This document shows positions 34,618-44,279 of a stretch of DNA of 64,000 nucleotides, piece after piece (within the stretch, counting starts at the first letter, position 1; each line of letters begins with the position of its first letter). The DNA is taken from assembly GCA_910585285.1 (NCBI GenBank), contig CAJUDL010000014.1, forward strand, positions 1 to 64,000, given 5' to 3'. This stretch comes from an uncultured Muribaculaceae bacterium (lineage in GTDB: Bacteria > Bacteroidota > Bacteroidia > Bacteroidales > Muribaculaceae). The notes beneath the pieces were generated by a model that did no database searches, was not told the origin of the DNA, and saw nothing but the letters and a program-made list of their open reading frames with translations. A program made the position numbers and the translations under genes.

Positions 34618-35967
34618 TTAGATGTGGGCTGCAGTGAGAAGGATTTCGCTGAGCGTAGGATGACCGAACACAATCTCACGGATTGATTCAGCAGTTGCAT
34701 TGGCATTCATAAGATCCACCGCCTCCTGCGCAAGCAGCGCTGCATCTGCACCCATGATATGCGCGCCAAGCAACCTGTGTGTTCCCTTATCGAAAATCAA
34801 TTTGCAAAGGCCTTCGCTCTCACCCATGGCAAGCGCTTTCCCATTGGCGCGATAGAAACTTTTACCACACACGATCTCCATGCCGCGTGCCTTGCATTCC
34901 TCTTCCGTTAAGCCTGCCATGCCACATTCGGGCGTGGTGAAAACAGCTGAAGGTATAATATCAAATCTAATATTATCAATCTTGCCATCTATTGCATTCA
35001 AGGCTCGCTGTCCCTGGAAAGAAGCCACATGCGCAAGCATCATACGTGCATTCACATCCCCGATGGCATATATATGCTTCACATTTGTGCGCATATTGTC
35101 ATCTACAGGAATACCCTTGGGAGAATATTCCACACCTGTCGCCTCAAGGTCAAGTCCTTCAACCCGCGGCGCACGACCTACTGCCATCAACAGATCGGAA
35201 CTTACCACAGTCTGTTCCTTCCCTTTTGCCTCATAAGTCACGACAACCTCATAATCTTCATTCTGTTCGATTTTCTTGGCAGCCGCACCGGTTATGATCT
35301 CCACGCCTCTTTTCGACAAGGTCTGCTTCAAACGCTTCGCTATGTCTGAATCAAAAGGTGGCAGAATCTGTTTCATAAACTCGATAACGGTGACTTTCGA
35401 ACCAAGTCCTGCAAAAATCGATGCGAACTCCATGCCGATCACCCCTCCACCAATGATGGTAAGAGAAGCAGGTATGTATTCGATATTCAGCATATCGGTC
35501 GAATCCTTCACGCATTCGAGATCATGACCGGGAATAGGCAACGATTTCGAGACGCTTCCGGTGGCGATTATGATATTGTCGGCGGTATACTCCTCATCTC
35601 CGGCAACCACTGTGTGGTCATCCTTGAATTTAGCCATAGCGTCCACCACGTTAACCTTTGCCTGTTTCAGCATTACAGCAATTCCATCGCGAAGCTGGTC
35701 GGTGACTTCACGTTTACGTGAGATTATTTTATTGAAGTCGACAGAGAAAGAGAAATCCTCAATACCGAATTTGTCTGACTCTTTGAACTGCATCACCATC
35801 TCAGAGTCACGACAAAGGCATTTCGTCGGTATGCATCCTTCGTTGAGGCATGTTCCACCGAGAGCACCGCCATTGAAAAGAGTCACGGTTTTGCCACGGT
35901 GTGCCGCACCCAGGGCGGTTTCATACCCCCCGGGTCCGGCTCCTATTATTATAAGATCGCTATGCAT
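34618..35967 (-). CDS. lpd: Dihydrolipoyl dehydrogenase
   Basis: L-protein: reoxidises the lipoyl arm of the H-protein with NAD+. The 449-residue flavoenzyme has IIIGAGPGGYETALGAA, the redox disulfide Cys40/Cys45 in GGTCLNEGCIPTK, a second dinucleotide motif IGGGVIGMEFASIF and the C-terminal His in HPTLSEIL. It overlaps gcvPB by 8 bases, so it is dedicated to the glycine cleavage system here. Confidence 0.95.
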   Translation of the reverse strand: MHSDLIIIGAGPGGYETALGAAHRGKTVTLFNGGALGGTCLNEGCIPTKCLCRDSEMVMQFKESDKFGIEDFSFSVDFNKIISRKREVTDQLRDGIAVMLKQAKVNVVDAMAKFKDDHTVVAGDEEYTADNIIIATGSVSKSLPIPGHDLECVKDSTDMLNIEYIPASLTIIGGGVIGMEFASIFAGLGSKVTVIEFMKQILPPFDSDIAKRLKQTLSKRGVEIITGAAAKKIEQNEDYEVVVTYEAKGKEQTVVSSDLLMAVGRAPRVEGLDLEATGVEYSPKGIPVDDNMRTNVKHIYAIGDVNARMMLAHVASFQGQRALNAIDGKIDNIRFDIIPSAVFTTPECGMAGLTEEECKARGMEIVCGKSFYRANGKALAMGESEGLCKLIFDKGTHRLLGAHIMGADAALLAQEAVDLMNANATAESIREIVFGHPTLSEILLTAAHI

Positions 35968-37435
35968 CTTGATCAGCTTTCAGTTGACGATAAGAAAGAA
36001 TCGGTTTCTTTGCAGCCGTTGTTTCATCAGGATGAGAGATAGCTGTTGTGAGAGGTGCATTCTTCACATTGTCGGGATTCTCACGCGCCTCTTTCGCAAC
36101 CTTGTGCATCACCTCGATAAACTCGTCAAGAGTTTCAAGACTCTCGGTCTCGGTCGGCTCAATCATCATTGACTCATGGAAAAGCAACGGGAAATAAATC
36201 GTAGGTGCATGGAAACCATAGTCAAGCAGACGTTTTGCGACATTGAGCGTTGTTACCCCTGTGGATTTATCCTTCAGACCATCAAATACAAACTCATGCT
36301 TGCAGGCACCTTCGATGGGAAGCAGATAATCATCCTTAAGCGATTCCTTAATGTAATTGGCATTAAGGGTTGCCATAGGACCGACATTTTTGAGATTCTC
36401 CTTTCCAAGACTGAGGATATAGGCATACGCCTTCATCATCACGCCGAAATTGCCGAGGAAAGAGCTGACGCTACCGAGACTCTTGTCGGTTTTTCCGACA
36501 ATATGAAATTTACCATCTGCATCTTTTACCACTCTCGGAGCGGGAAGAAGATCCACGAGATGAGCAGCTACTCCTACGGGACCCGAACCGGGACCCCCGC
36601 CCCCATGAGGAGTGGAGAAGGTCTTGTGAAGATTGATATGCATGATATCAAAACCCATATCGCCGGGGCGAACCTTGCCGAGCAAAGGATTCAGATTGGC
36701 TCCGTCATAATATAGAAGACCTCCGGCATCGTGCACAAGTTTGGCAATCTCTAAGATTTCCGTCTCGAACATGCCGAGAGTATTGGGGTTAGTCATCATG
36801 ATTCCGGCAACAGTCTCATCGAGTAAAGGCTTGAGATCCTCAACATCGATAGAGCCATTGGGTTTGGATTTCACTTCCACGACCTCAAGACCGGCTACCA
36901 TTGCCGACGCAGGATTGGTTCCGTGTGCTGAATTCGGCACAATCACCTTGGTGCGTTTGTTGTCACCACGAGTGATATGATACTGACGCATCACCATAAG
37001 TCCTGTCAGCTCACCATGCGCACCTGCATAAGGATTGAGTGTGAACTCTGCCAGACCGGCAATATTGGCGAGAGCCTGCTGCAGATTATAATAAAGTTCC
37101 AACGCTCCCTGTGCCGATGCCTCGCTCTGAAGAGGATGAAGGGCAGCAAACTCCGGCAACGCGGCAACCTCCTCGTTGATCTTGGGATTATATTTCATCG
37201 TGCAGCTTCCCAAGGGATAGAAACCTGTGTCAACCCCGAAGTTCTTATTGGAGAGGTTTGTGTAATGTCTCACAACATCCAGCTCACTAACCTCCGGAAG
37301 CTCCGGTTTATCCTTGCGGAGAAGAGCCGTGGAGATAGCTGCGAGACCGTCTGTATCGTATCCGTTGGCAGGAAGTTCATAACCCTTGCGTCCGGGACGC
37401 GACACTTCAAATATCAACTTATCGTAATATTTCAT
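35960..37435 (-). CDS. gcvPB: Glycine dehydrogenase (decarboxylating) subunit 2
   Basis: Second half of the split P-protein; PLP-dependent decarboxylation of glycine with transfer to lipoyl-H. The 491-residue protein starts near the family's LIFEVSRPGRKGYELP and has GSCTMKYNPKINE and the PLP lysine Lys271 in HINLHKTFSTPHGGGGPGSGP. Together with gcvPA it replaces the single 950-residue GcvP of E. coli. It sits 12 bases after gcvPA. Confidence 0.95.
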   Translation of the reverse strand: MKYYDKLIFEVSRPGRKGYELPANGYDTDGLAAISTALLRKDKPELPEVSELDVVRHYTNLSNKNFGVDTGFYPLGSCTMKYNPKINEEVAALPEFAALHPLQSEASAQGALELYYNLQQALANIAGLAEFTLNPYAGAHGELTGLMVMRQYHITRGDNKRTKVIVPNSAHGTNPASAMVAGLEVVEVKSKPNGSIDVEDLKPLLDETVAGIMMTNPNTLGMFETEILEIAKLVHDAGGLLYYDGANLNPLLGKVRPGDMGFDIMHINLHKTFSTPHGGGGPGSGPVGVAAHLVDLLPAPRVVKDADGKFHIVGKTDKSLGSVSSFLGNFGVMMKAYAYILSLGKENLKNVGPMATLNANYIKESLKDDYLLPIEGACKHEFVFDGLKDKSTGVTTLNVAKRLLDYGFHAPTIYFPLLFHESMMIEPTETESLETLDEFIEVMHKVAKEARENPDNVKNAPLTTAISHPDETTAAKKPILSYRQLKADQDA

Positions 37436-37447
37436 CTTTACTTCCTC

Positions 37448-38770
37448 TTAGGCCTCCAGAATTACGTTGACAAATTCATCTATTTCCTCACGGGTGCGGT
37501 TTTCAGTCACTGCGAATTCAACCATTCCGTTTCCAAGATCAAGCGGACCCATGAAACCTTTCTCAAGAAGACGGGCATTCATGGCTTTGACATCAAGATC
37601 AGTCTTAAGGGTAAACTCTTTAAGGAATGGCTTATCGAATGCCGGAACAAATTTCCCGCTTCCCACAAGCTTGCCGTAGAGATAATGGGCACCGTCGGCA
37701 GAGAGTTTATTTACTTCTACCAGACCCTTTTCACCCATAAGAGAAAGATATATGGTGGCATAAAGAGCCATAAGACTCTGATTGGAACAAATATTGCTGG
37801 TTGCTTTCTCCCGACGTATGTGCTGTTCGCGTGCCTGAAGCGTAAGAACATAGCAACGTTTTCCCGATGCATCCTTTGTGGCTCCCACCACGCGTCCGGG
37901 CATCTTGCGAAGCATATGGCTCTTGCAGGAGATGAAACCAAGATACGGACCGCCAAACTGCATCGGCATTCCAAGAGTCTGACCATCGCCACATGCAACA
38001 TCCGCACCCCATTCAGCCGGCGATTTGAGCACAGCCAATGTAGAAGGATCGGCATATATTGCCATCATGGCTTTCACTTCGTGGATGGCATCCGCAAAAC
38101 CGGAGAAGTCCTCTACAATGCCATAGCGGTTAGGACATGGCAGCAAAACACCAGCCACATCACCTGCACGCAACTCCATCTCCATTTTCTCGAAATCAGT
38201 CACACCATCTTTCTCCGGAATCATTGTCAAGTCTACGCCATGGAATTTTGCATAAGTCCTGACAACTTCAAGCACGTTTTCCGGAAGTGTGGCTGAAAGA
38301 AGCACACGGTTCTTCTTGCGCACTGATGCAACCATCATAAACATCACCTCAGCGGCAGATGTAGCACCGTCATACATCGATGCGTTGGTGGATTCCATTC
38401 CGGTGAGTTCGCTGATCATGCTCTGATATTCGAATATATACTGAAGCGTGCCCTGCGAAATCTCAGGCTGATATGGAGTGTAGGCTGTGTAAAATTCGCT
38501 GCGAGAAAGAAGATGAGAGATTACGGAAGGAGAATAATGGTCATAGACACCTCCACCCGCGAATACCTTGAGCTGACGGTTCTTCGCACCTAATTCACGG
38601 AAATGGCGACGAAGCTCCGTTTCTGACATTGCCGACGGAATAGCGTAATCCTCCTTGAAGATCACTTCAGCGGGAACATCGTTATAGAGGTCATCCACGC
38701 TCTGCACGCCTATACGGTCGAGCATTGCGCGGATGTCTTCCTCGGTATGAGGGATGAATCTGTTACTCAT
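37448..38770 (-). CDS. gcvPA: Glycine dehydrogenase (decarboxylating) subunit 1
   Basis: First half of the split P-protein. The start is taken at the ATG at 38770 (MSNRFIPHTEEDIRAML), which matches the family start and gives 440 residues; an in-frame ATG at 38812 would add 14 residues inside gcvH. Conserved segments include YTPYQPEISQGTLQYIFEYQSMI and SAAEVMFMMV. It overlaps gcvH by 8 bases, so translation is coupled. Confidence 0.94.
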   Translation of the reverse strand: MSNRFIPHTEEDIRAMLDRIGVQSVDDLYNDVPAEVIFKEDYAIPSAMSETELRRHFRELGAKNRQLKVFAGGGVYDHYSPSVISHLLSRSEFYTAYTPYQPEISQGTLQYIFEYQSMISELTGMESTNASMYDGATSAAEVMFMMVASVRKKNRVLLSATLPENVLEVVRTYAKFHGVDLTMIPEKDGVTDFEKMEMELRAGDVAGVLLPCPNRYGIVEDFSGFADAIHEVKAMMAIYADPSTLAVLKSPAEWGADVACGDGQTLGMPMQFGGPYLGFISCKSHMLRKMPGRVVGATKDASGKRCYVLTLQAREQHIRREKATSNICSNQSLMALYATIYLSLMGEKGLVEVNKLSADGAHYLYGKLVGSGKFVPAFDKPFLKEFTLKTDLDVKAMNARLLEKGFMGPLDLGNGMVEFAVTENRTREEIDEFVNVILEA

Positions 38771-39146
38771 TTTCGCAAAGTTTTTCGTAAGCGGCAGCAT
38801 CAAGAAGCGCATCCACCTCTGAAGGATCAGACATCTTCACCTTGATGATCCAGTTTTCATATGCATCGGCATTGACAGCTTCCGGAGCATCTTCGAGCTC
38901 TTCATTGATCTCCACGACCTCGCCTGATACCGGAGAAATGAGATCACTGGCAGCCTTCACTGACTCCACAGCACCGAAATCCTCTCCTGCTGTCACCTCA
39001 TCACCAACTTCGGGCATATCAACATATACGATATTGCCAAGCGCATGCTGCGCGTAGTCGCTGATACCGATTACGGCGATGTCGCCTTCAACTTTTACCC
39101 ACTCGTGTGATTCTGCGTAACGCAGACCTTCAATAACTTTACTCAT
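38763..39146 (-). CDS. gcvH: Glycine cleavage system H protein
   Basis: Lipoyl carrier of the glycine cleavage system. The 127-residue protein has the lipoylated Lys64 in GAVESVKAASDL and the usual start LRYAESHEWVKVEG. Length normal. It lies 6 bases after gcvT and overlaps gcvPA by 8 bases. Confidence 0.96.
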   Translation of the reverse strand: MSKVIEGLRYAESHEWVKVEGDIAVIGISDYAQHALGNIVYVDMPEVGDEVTAGEDFGAVESVKAASDLISPVSGEVVEINEELEDAPEAVNADAYENWIIKVKMSDPSEVDALLDAAAYEKLCENE

Positions 39147-39152
39147 ATCTTT

Positions 39153-40247
39153 TTATTTTTTATAATTTTTATCGTAAAAACGTTTCTTCACCACCTTAGC
39201 CGGGAAGGTCTTCTTGCGGATACGCACCTCAACTTCCGTTCCCAACTTGTCGTAGGGTTTATTGATCATAGCCATTGCCACGCTCTTGCCGGTGGAAATC
39301 GAGCGATATCCGGTTGTGACCTCACCTACCTGCTCTCCATTCACCTCTACAGGATAACCATGGCGTGGGATTGCATTTCCTTCAAGTTCAAGACCGACAA
39401 TGCGACGCTTAACGCCATCCGCCTTCTGAGCAGCAAGAGCTTCCTTGCCGATAAATTCAGGTTTGTCAAGTTTAACAAACATGCTCAGACTTGCCTCAAT
39501 CGGTGTGATGTCAGCACTCAATTCGTCGCCATAAAGAGGAAGACCGACTTCGAAACGGAGTGTATCGCGGCAACCGAGACCGCAAGGTTGCACGCCACCG
39601 TCCATCAGTTTGTCCCAGACCTTGCGGGTGAAATCATGACTTCCGTAAACTTCGAAACCATCCTCACCGGTGTAACCCGTGCGGCTAACTATCACTTCCT
39701 CCCCGTCAAGATTAAATGTCTTGAAATTATAGAAAGGAATATCTTTGACCTTGATTCCAAGAATATTTTCCATGGCGGCTTCCGCCTCGGGACCCTGCAC
39801 AGCAACTTCTCCGTAATAAGGACTCTGATCTTCAATCTTCACATCGAAACCCTCTGCATTCTGACGAATCCACGCCACATCCTTGTCAATATTGGAAGCA
39901 TTGATAACAAGAAAATATTCTTGATCGTTAACTTTATATACGAGAAGGTCATCCACCGTGCCGCCATTCTCATAGCACATCATGCCATAAAAAATCTGAC
40001 CGTCGGGAGCTCCCGTAACGTCATTGACGAAAATATGACTCACGAATCTGTAGGCATCTGGACCACTTACGCGAACTTCTCCCATGTGGCTTACGTCAAA
40101 CACACCTACATGCTGACGAACAGCGTTGTGCTCTTCCGTGATACCGGCATACTGTATAGGCATGTCGAATCCGGCGAAAGGCGACATTAATGCCCCTAAG
40201 GCAACATGACGGTCGTGCAGACACGTCTTTTGGCATTCTTGTTCCAT
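39153..40247 (-). CDS. gcvT: Glycine cleavage system T protein (aminomethyltransferase)
   Basis: Transfers the methylene group from lipoyl-H to tetrahydrofolate, releasing ammonia. The start is set at the ATG at 40247 (364 residues), because the open frame upstream (to 40343) covers the promoter region at 40341-40372 and does not match the family. Family features: FDMPIQYAGITEEHNAVRQHVGVFDVSHMGE and GCRDTLRFEVGLPLYG. First gene of gcvT-H-PA-PB-lpd. Confidence 0.95.
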   Translation of the reverse strand: MEQECQKTCLHDRHVALGALMSPFAGFDMPIQYAGITEEHNAVRQHVGVFDVSHMGEVRVSGPDAYRFVSHIFVNDVTGAPDGQIFYGMMCYENGGTVDDLLVYKVNDQEYFLVINASNIDKDVAWIRQNAEGFDVKIEDQSPYYGEVAVQGPEAEAAMENILGIKVKDIPFYNFKTFNLDGEEVIVSRTGYTGEDGFEVYGSHDFTRKVWDKLMDGGVQPCGLGCRDTLRFEVGLPLYGDELSADITPIEASLSMFVKLDKPEFIGKEALAAQKADGVKRRIVGLELEGNAIPRHGYPVEVNGEQVGEVTTGYRSISTGKSVAMAMINKPYDKLGTEVEVRIRKKTFPAKVVKKRFYDKNYKK

Positions 40248-40340
40248 GAATATATTAGGTTTAAGATGAATACATTTTTGAATCTTGACCCTGCATTTTT
40301 TCTTTGTTAAGAAAAAATTAAGTTTCGACAAGTTCATCTG

Positions 40341-40372
40341 CAAATTTACTATTTGTTAAATATTCCTCCAAA
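40341..40372 (-). promoter_or_regulatory. Promoter for glycine cleavage operon
   Basis: Minus-strand TTTG at 40369-40372, 20-nt spacer, TAAATTTG at 40341-40348. The leader to the gcvT ATG is about 90 nt. It does not show the paired aptamers of a glycine riboswitch. Confidence 0.78.
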
Positions 40373-40380
40373 TTTTTTGT

Positions 40381-40388
40381 TAACTTTG
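40381..40388 (+). promoter_or_regulatory. -7 element for porin gene
   Basis: TAACTTTG at 40381-40388, about 42 bases before the porin ATG. The closest TTTG upstream (40352-40355) is 25 nt away, wider than usual. Confidence 0.5.
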
Positions 40389-40430
40389 TGATGAATTAAA
40401 AAGCTGTTTAAAAATATATTTTCTGTTAGC

Positions 40431-41603
40431 ATGAAAATTAGACACACATTAACATTCACATTATTTATCACACTCTTCTCTTCACTGTTTTCTGCGTCTG
40501 CACAAAATAAGATTAACGTTACACCTATCGGACGTGTGCACGTTGATGGGGCATTGTATTTTCCATCAAAAGACGGCTTCAGCAACGGCGCTTCTCTCCC
40601 TGAAATCCGAGCCGGTGTGAGAGCAGTATATGACAAATGGATGGCGCGCGTGGAAATCGGATATTCCTATGGCAAGATCGGAATGAAGGATGTATACATT
40701 CAGAGGAATCTTGGAGAAAAAGATTTCCTGCGTCTCGGATATTTTATTCCGCAGTTCGGTATACGTGGCGGTGGTTCCGCATCCTATAAGCCCGGCATGA
40801 TATCTCAGGTGTCAGAAACATTTTTCCGCACAACCAGCCGTAAAATAGGAATCGGATACACACGATATAATCCATCGTATTTTCTCAGCGCCACAGCGTT
40901 TGTGGGCGGCAGATCCTTGACACTAAGTTCCACGGAGCAAGGCAAAGTCAGTGCAGGTGGTGCAGTGCGCGGCGTATGGCATCCAATAGCAAAGCCCGGG
41001 GCAATAGTGCATATAGGTGGATCAGTTTCTTACGAAACCGCCTCACATACCCGGCTGATCAATGACATGGGGGATGAGGAAGCATCTGAAGGTTTCCGAA
41101 CATTTTCTGCATCGTTCCCGACAACAGTCAGCAAAGTCCCGATGCTGGAAGCGGAAGTCACAAACGCAGTGGGAGATTGGAAACTTTCACCTGAAATCAC
41201 ACTTGCAAAAGATCGTTTTGCCCTTGAATCGCAGTTTTATTATATGAAAGTACCCAGACATAACGGAATACCCTCATATCATGCTGTCGGAACCTACGGA
41301 ATGGTGCGCTGCCTACTTTTGGGCGACAAACAATATCGCTATTCAGAAGCAGAGGGAGCTCTGGCTCTCCCCTCTCCCAAGTCGCTTGAACTTGTTGCCG
41401 GTTATGATTATACAAATGCCGATACAAACGCCGCCGGCATCGATGGTGGGATTTCCAGCGACTGGAATGTAACCTTGAACTATTATATAAATAAATATAT
41501 GATAGCTCGTCTGCGTTATTCATACACCGACGTGCGCAATTCATCTGCATGCGAACCTCGTGGTGTCAACATAATCCAGGCTCGCCTCCAGTTTGTCTTC
41601 TAA
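40431..41603 (+). CDS. Outer-membrane porin, OprO/OprP-like
   Basis: A 390-residue exported protein with a signal peptide ending about SASAQ (residues 1-25), followed by strongly alternating beta strands with aromatic girdles and a C-terminal Phe (ARLQFVF), the typical outer-membrane barrel end. The VKVRPIGRVHVDG-like start (NVTPIGRVHVDGALYF), RVEIGYSYGKIGMKDVYI and FLRLGYFIPQFG recall the phosphate-selective porin O/P family. The solute is uncertain. The stop is followed directly by heptamers. Confidence 0.75.
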   Translation: MKIRHTLTFTLFITLFSSLFSASAQNKINVTPIGRVHVDGALYFPSKDGFSNGASLPEIRAGVRAVYDKWMARVEIGYSYGKIGMKDVYIQRNLGEKDFLRLGYFIPQFGIRGGGSASYKPGMISQVSETFFRTTSRKIGIGYTRYNPSYFLSATAFVGGRSLTLSSTEQGKVSAGGAVRGVWHPIAKPGAIVHIGGSVSYETASHTRLINDMGDEEASEGFRTFSASFPTTVSKVPMLEAEVTNAVGDWKLSPEITLAKDRFALESQFYYMKVPRHNGIPSYHAVGTYGMVRCLLLGDKQYRYSEAEGALALPSPKSLELVAGYDYTNADTNAAGIDGGISSDWNVTLNYYINKYMIARLRYSYTDVRNSSACEPRGVNIIQARLQFVF

Positions 41604-41638
41604 ATTATTAATTATTAACCATTAATTATTAACCACCC
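41604..41638. repeat. Five heptamers filling a gene-gene junction exactly
   Basis: ATTATTA (three times), ACCATTA and ACCACCC occupy every base between the porin stop (ends 41603) and the TTG start (41639) of the next gene. Confidence 0.92.
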
Positions 41639-42457
41639 TTGCTTTTCCCCGTTTCCGATATATCCGCGCCTGAGCTGAGAGTTTTTGCATCCCTCACCGA
41701 AGCTCAACTTCGGAATGACCTTCATCCCGAAGCAGGCATGTTTATTGCCGAGAGTCCGAAGGTGATAAGGGTTGCTCTCGGTGCTGGGCATCAACCTCTT
41801 TCTTTATTGTGCGAAAAGAAACATATTGAAGGAGATGCTGCCGACATAATAGCCGGTTATCCAGACATGCCGGTATATACAGGAGAACGGGAGACATTGG
41901 CAAAACTCACAGGTTACACCCTAACGCGAGGCGTGTTATGCGCGTTTCGACGCCCGGAGCCGAGAAATTTAGAAGAGATATGCAGCAGTGCCCGACGTGT
42001 CGTCATTCTACAAAGTGTGTGCGACACCACAAATATCGGAGCAATCTTCCGTTCGGCTGCGGCATTGGGAATCGATGCCGTGATCCTTTCAGATGATTGT
42101 TGCGATCCACTTAATCGACGCGCTATCCGCGTATCGATGGGAGCGGTCTTTCTTGTGCCGTGGACAACCTCTACAAATCCCACAGCCAGATTGAAAGAAT
42201 TAGGATTCAAGACTGTGGCGATGGCATTGCGAAACAATTCAATTGATCTCGACTCGCCTATACTCAAATCAGAGCCACACCTTGCCATCGTCATGGGCAC
42301 AGAGGGAGAAGGATTGTCTACTTCAATAATCGATACTGCAGATTATGTTGTAAAAATACCGATGGCAAATGGAGTCGACTCCTTAAATGTGGCAGCAGCT
42401 TCGGCTGTTGCATTCTGGGAACTCCGGAAAATTAATGAAATCCTGCATAGCATATAA
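41639..42457 (+). CDS. TrmH/SpoU-family RNA methyltransferase, TTG start
   Basis: Methylates 2'-O-ribose in rRNA or tRNA with S-adenosylmethionine. The 272-residue SPOUT protein has the N-terminal substrate-binding domain and the knot motifs QSVCDTTNIGAIFRSAAALGIDAV, VMGTEGEGLS and KIPMANGVDSLNVAAASAVAFWE. The start is TTG at 41639: an in-frame stop precedes it at 41630-41632, and the first ATG (about residue 33) would cut into the domain. The exact target base is unknown. Confidence 0.9.
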   Translation: MLFPVSDISAPELRVFASLTEAQLRNDLHPEAGMFIAESPKVIRVALGAGHQPLSLLCEKKHIEGDAADIIAGYPDMPVYTGERETLAKLTGYTLTRGVLCAFRRPEPRNLEEICSSARRVVILQSVCDTTNIGAIFRSAAALGIDAVILSDDCCDPLNRRAIRVSMGAVFLVPWTTSTNPTARLKELGFKTVAMALRNNSIDLDSPILKSEPHLAIVMGTEGEGLSTSIIDTADYVVKIPMANGVDSLNVAAASAVAFWELRKINEILHSI

Positions 42458-42467
42458 AAATGTAAAA

Positions 42468-43709
42468 ATGAATTATCCTTTATATCTCGCCAAACGATTG
42501 TCACTCTCCTCCGACAGCAGACACAGCTCCCCCGCTATCAAAGTAGCCGTCACAGCAGTGGCTTTGTCGGTAGCCATTATGCTTGCTGCAATTGCTATTG
42601 TGCTCGGTTTCAAACGCGAGATCCGCGATAAAGTGATAGGATTCAACTCACATATCACCCTGTATGCCATCCCTGCCGGATCGGAAGACACCAACCTGAT
42701 CACGCTCACTCCAACCCTGAAAACAATACTCGACTCGCAGGATTACATCACCGATTATTCTCTTGAAGCTTCGATCCCTGCAATACTCAAGACTCCGGAT
42801 AATTTCAAGGGAGTATATCTCAAAAGCATGCGTGGCGAATCTTTGAAAAAATTCCTTGCCTCAAATATAGAGGAAGGAAAACTTCCAGATTATTCAAAGA
42901 AAGGGTCGGAAATGAAAATTGTCATCTCCCGCAAAGCAGCAGATCAGCTCAATCTCAAGGCAGGTGATAAAATAGATACATATTTTATGTCGGGCTCCAT
43001 TCGCGTTCGCCGTCTTGAGATTGCCGCCATATTCAATTCTCATTTCGACACTTACGATAATGTATTCATTTATGGTGACCTTCCTCTAATCCAAAATCTC
43101 GGAGAGGTATCCCCGACACAAGGGACATCTCTTACAATAGCCACCGACAATTTCAATAATCTTGAAGAAAACGCGAATCATCTGACAGCCACCCTAAATG
43201 AAGCTCTTGCCTCAGGACTTTTATATAAATATTATCGCGTAGACAATGCCCTCAATCAGGGAGCCGGATATTTCAGATGGCTGTCATTACTCGATACCAA
43301 TGTAATTGTGGTATTGGTGCTTATGACAATAGTGGCATGCGCCACGCTGATTTCGGGAATGCTTATTATAATACTCGATAAAAAGAGTTTCATCGGTCTC
43401 ATCCGTTCGATGGGAGCCACGATAAAAAACGTACGCCGAGTGTTCATCTACATGGCTGTTCGTGTGGCATTGACCGGCTTGCTCATAGGAAATATCCTTA
43501 TGTTAACCATTCTTTGGGCGCAAGACAAATGGCATTTCCTCCCTCTTGATGCCGATTCTTATTACATTGATTTCGTCCCAGTTGAAATCAACTGGCAATC
43601 AATCCTCATACTTAATACAGCAACAGTTGTAGTCATATATTTCTGTCTTATTCTTCCATCATGGTTTGTTGCAAAAATATCTCCAGCAGAGACAATGCGC
43701 TATGAATAA
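42468..43709 (+). CDS. FtsX-like ABC permease, LolC/LolE type
   Basis: The start is the ATG at 42468 (MNYPLYLAKRLSL), giving 413 residues; an upstream in-frame ATG at 42387 lies inside the methyltransferase gene. Topology: one helix near residue 30, a large periplasmic domain (about 50-270), then three helices near 280, 325 and 380, as in LolC/LolE, which release lipoproteins from the inner membrane. Ends AETMRYE, typical of the group. No LolD ATPase is next to it, so the partner must be encoded elsewhere. Confidence 0.85.
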   Translation: MNYPLYLAKRLSLSSDSRHSSPAIKVAVTAVALSVAIMLAAIAIVLGFKREIRDKVIGFNSHITLYAIPAGSEDTNLITLTPTLKTILDSQDYITDYSLEASIPAILKTPDNFKGVYLKSMRGESLKKFLASNIEEGKLPDYSKKGSEMKIVISRKAADQLNLKAGDKIDTYFMSGSIRVRRLEIAAIFNSHFDTYDNVFIYGDLPLIQNLGEVSPTQGTSLTIATDNFNNLEENANHLTATLNEALASGLLYKYYRVDNALNQGAGYFRWLSLLDTNVIVVLVLMTIVACATLISGMLIIILDKKSFIGLIRSMGATIKNVRRVFIYMAVRVALTGLLIGNILMLTILWAQDKWHFLPLDADSYYIDFVPVEINWQSILILNTATVVVIYFCLILPSWFVAKISPAETMRYE

Positions 43710-43790
43710 CTGAAAAAAATGGGATTTTAAGTGTGACAATTTTGACGTAACTTCATATATAATATAGATTGTCCACTAAAAAGCTATCTG

Positions 43791-44279
43791 ATGACAGAAG
43801 AGGAATTCAAGACAAAGGTCATGCCATGCAGGCAACTGATGCTCGAAAGCGCATCGCGTCTGCTGCGCGACCGCGACGACATCCTTGACTGTCTGCAAGA
43901 AGCCCTTACATCTCTTTGGAAAAACCGTAGCTCATTAAGCGACGAATATAATATTCCGGCATATTGCATCACGACGGTGAGACACGCCGCAATTTCAGTG
44001 ATGCGCAGAAGAGCACGTTTTTCTGATGAAGATATCGGAAGTTTGAACCTTACGGAAGAATCGGATACGCTGGAAAATAAAGAAATGCTACGTATCGTTG
44101 CAGAAGGTTTAAATACACTTCCCGAAAAACAGAGAAAGGTAATCATGATGAATTCTCTCTCTGACATGACCGGCGAAGAGATAGCCAAAGCTACAGGAAT
44201 GTCACAGACGAACATTCGCACCATTCTGTCGCGTGGAAGAAAAACCCTTAAAGAGTATTTAAAAAAGAATTATGAATAA
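43791..44279 (+). CDS. ECF-type RNA polymerase sigma factor
   Basis: A 162-residue sigma-70-family protein of the extracytoplasmic-function size class. Sigma2 occupies about residues 10-75 (DDILDCLQEALTSLWKNR, YCITTVRHAAISVMRRR). Sigma4 is at about 102-158 with the helix-turn-helix MTGEEIAKATGMSQTNIRTILSRGRKTLKEYL. It overlaps the downstream membrane protein by 8 bases. A weak promoter (TTTG at 43741-43744, then TATAGATTG) precedes it. The regulon is unknown; the nearby outer-membrane locus is a possible target. Confidence 0.9.
   Translation: MTEEEFKTKVMPCRQLMLESASRLLRDRDDILDCLQEALTSLWKNRSSLSDEYNIPAYCITTVRHAAISVMRRRARFSDEDIGSLNLTEESDTLENKEMLRIVAEGLNTLPEKQRKVIMMNSLSDMTGEEIAKATGMSQTNIRTILSRGRKTLKEYLKKNYE

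Noticed and set aside
39900..40190. Long plus-strand open frame over gcvT
   Set aside because: It runs antisense to a gene with clear aminomethyltransferase motifs, and its product shows no domain.
40248..40340. Glycine riboswitch before gcvT
   Set aside because: The leader is only about 90 nt and lacks the GC-rich paired aptamer structure. Nothing typical was seen.
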